Assembly (NCBI GenBank): GCA_945907065.1
Contig: CAMDSC010000016.1
Coordinates: 1-52,063 of the forward strand
Reading direction: 5' to 3'
DNA length: 52,063 nt
Origin: Chitinophaga pinensis
GTDB lineage: Bacteria; Bacteroidota; Bacteroidia; NS11-12g; UBA9320
The notes under the pieces are model-generated. The model was not told the DNA's origin, ran no database searches, and saw only the letters and a list, made by a program, of their open reading frames with translations. The translations under genes and the position numbers were made by a program. Positions 51,175 to 52,063 of the stretch are shown here, piece after piece. The stretch's first letter is position 1. Every line of letters starts with the position of its first letter.

Positions 51175-51604
51175 TAAAAACCGCCAGTTCCTATCTCTAC
51201 CGCAATCAATACAATATAGGCAACCCCAGTTGCAATCACTTTACTGGCTATTCCTGCGAAGAAAGAATTTTTACTATTTTTATCTACATCGTCCTTAAGA
51301 ATAACTGTAAAAACACCAACAGGCCAACAACAAAATCCCCAAGCAAAAGCGCCCCAATCTACATCTTCAAATTTTAAATTTGGTTTAACCGCGATGGCAT
51401 TGGTTATTTCAATATTGCCTTTAAAACAGGTGAATTGGCAAGCTCGGTATATGAAACATTGGTTTGGTCAACATAAGCATCTACTTTGTCCAACTGGCTA
51501 AATTCATTAGTTAACGAATTTTTATCATAGGAAAATTCAGTGTTACCAGCCAATGAGAATGTTGGTAATGCAAGGATTAAAAAAGAATAAATAAGTTTTT
51601 TCAT
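51168..51604 (-). CDS. TM2-like exported membrane protein, member 3, interrupted by a -1 frameshift
   Basis: ATG 51604 opens a frame with a signal peptide (MKKLIYSFLILALPTFSLAG) and YDKNSLTNEF, the same motif as in members 1 and 2, but it stops at 51404 after 66 residues. A second frame, -1 relative, continues from about 51420 to the TGA at 51168-51170 and reads a typical membrane part: NAIAVKPNLKFEDVDWGAF, then WGFCCWPVGVFTVIL, and a second helix ending IGTGGFYY. The switch point holds T_TTA_AAG (51425-51419), a canonical -1 slippery heptamer; slipping there gives VLK-GNIEITNAIAV and a protein of about 145 residues. It is either programmed frameshifting, a mutation, or a sequencing error. 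Confidence 0.75.
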
Positions 51605-51693
51605 AACTGTGAAATTTTCAACAAACATAAATAAATAAACAATACAAATGAAATGAGACTTTGATTTAAAAAATAGATATGAATTACATATAA

Positions 51694-51701
51694 TATATTT
51701 G
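51694..51701 (+). promoter_or_regulatory. -7 element of the aspS promoter
   Basis: TATATTTG matches TAnnTTTG and precedes the aspS ATG by 9 bp. A TTTG at 51660-51663 is too far upstream (30 bp) to be the usual -33 element. Confidence 0.5.
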
Positions 51702-51710
51702 CACCTTAAA

Positions 51711-52063
51711 ATGTTAAGAACACATACTTGCGGAGAACTCCGCCTTTCAGATGTTGGAAAAGTTGTAACTTTAAGTGGTTGGTTGCAAAAAAGTCGTGAT
51801 ATTGGAACCATTGGTTTTATTGACCTGCGCGACCGTTATGGAATGACTCAACTCTCTTTTGACGAAAACCGTGACAAATCAGTTTTTGATAAAGCCAGAA
51901 ATTTAGGGCGTGAATATGTTTTGCGTATTAACGGAATTGTAATTGAACGAACGGCTAAAAATCCTAAAATGCCAACGGGAGATATTGAAGTTCAGGTTAC
52001 TGAAGTAGAAATTTTGAACGAATCAAAAACACCGCCTTTTACTATTGAAGAAGATACGGATGG
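51711..52063 (+). CDS. aspS: aspartate--tRNA ligase, N-terminal part (cut by the window end)
   Basis: 117 complete codons read [19 protein letters not shown], then [32 protein letters not shown] and [11 protein letters not shown]. This is the OB-fold anticodon-binding domain of bacterial AspRS (HTCGEL and [10 protein letters not shown] are hallmarks). The catalytic class II core lies beyond the window edge. The gene starts 107 bp from the frameshifted TM2-like gene, divergently. Confidence 0.95.
   Translation, partial: MLRTHTCGELRLSDVGKVVTLSGWLQKSRDIGTIGFIDLRDRYGMTQLSFDENRDKSVFDKARNLGREYVLRINGIVIERTAKNPKMPTGDIEVQVTEVEILNESKTPPFTIEEDTD

Noticed and set aside
51404-51811. 135-codon minus-strand frame starting inside aspS
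   Set aside because: The first 69 codons are antisense to the true aspS start and its leader; the real start is the signal-peptide ATG at 51604.

Overview
The window is a chromosomal segment of a Bacteroidota (Bacteroidetes) bacterium. The lines of evidence are: type IX secretion (T9SS) C-terminal sorting domains on exported proteins; AT-rich intergenic DNA with repeated TAnnTTTG -7 elements, some paired with TTTG-like -33 elements, and few Shine-Dalgarno sequences; lineage-typical families (DUF4270, DUF3109, DUF5683-like, PspC+GIN); and the GT5-domain/panC divergent pair. Genus and class cannot be fixed from the sequence alone. Most of the window is ordinary housekeeping chromosome. No integrase, IS transposase, plasmid gene or CRISPR array was seen.

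Layout. 1-1.8 kb: a poorly understood reading frame open to the left edge, and a LamG/T9SS exported protein. 1.9-7.1 kb (minus): glmS, metK, then panD, a YbhN-like flippase-family protein and rfaE2 as a tight operon. 7.1-9.3 kb (plus): tRNA-Arg(CCG), mnmH and selD, apparently one selenouridine transcription unit. 9.35-9.67 kb: copy 1 of a structured dispersed repeat. 9.8-15 kb: a small conserved gene, a membrane Fe-S protein, an isolated contractile-tail sheath gene, and a FecR-like/CHASE2 pair. 15-24 kb: a lamin-tail exported protein, trmN6, a padR/pspC operon with a clear palindromic operator, and the ldcA-gtrA-folK-wbqC operon. 24-30 kb: a lipoprotein, asd, DAHP synthase, DUF4270, a degenerate GT5 protein, and panC. 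30-36 kb: aldo/keto reductase, an OmpA-like protein, menE, an SRPBCC protein and a large T9SS metalloprotease. 36-38.5 kb: purK-purE and DUF3109. 38.5-42 kb: repeat copies 2 and 3 flanking cvfB and two TM2-like exported proteins. 42-46.5 kb: an envelope cluster (two DUF5683-like proteins, a YidD with signal peptide, LolA-like, beta-barrel) divergent from lptB. 46.5-52 kb: pyrC, NUDIX, kup, an exported unknown, a third TM2-like gene split by a frameshift exactly at a slippery heptamer, and the start of aspS.

Themes. Selenium use here serves tRNA wobble modification (SelD makes selenophosphate for MnmH). Precursor genes for pantothenate, purines, pyrimidines, folate, menaquinone, aromatic amino acids and the aspartate family are scattered among envelope genes. 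The least explained items are the frameshifted TM2-like gene, the three-copy inverted-repeat element with its nested module, and the orphan sheath.

Limits: family assignments come from motif recognition by eye; no database search or folding calculation was run.
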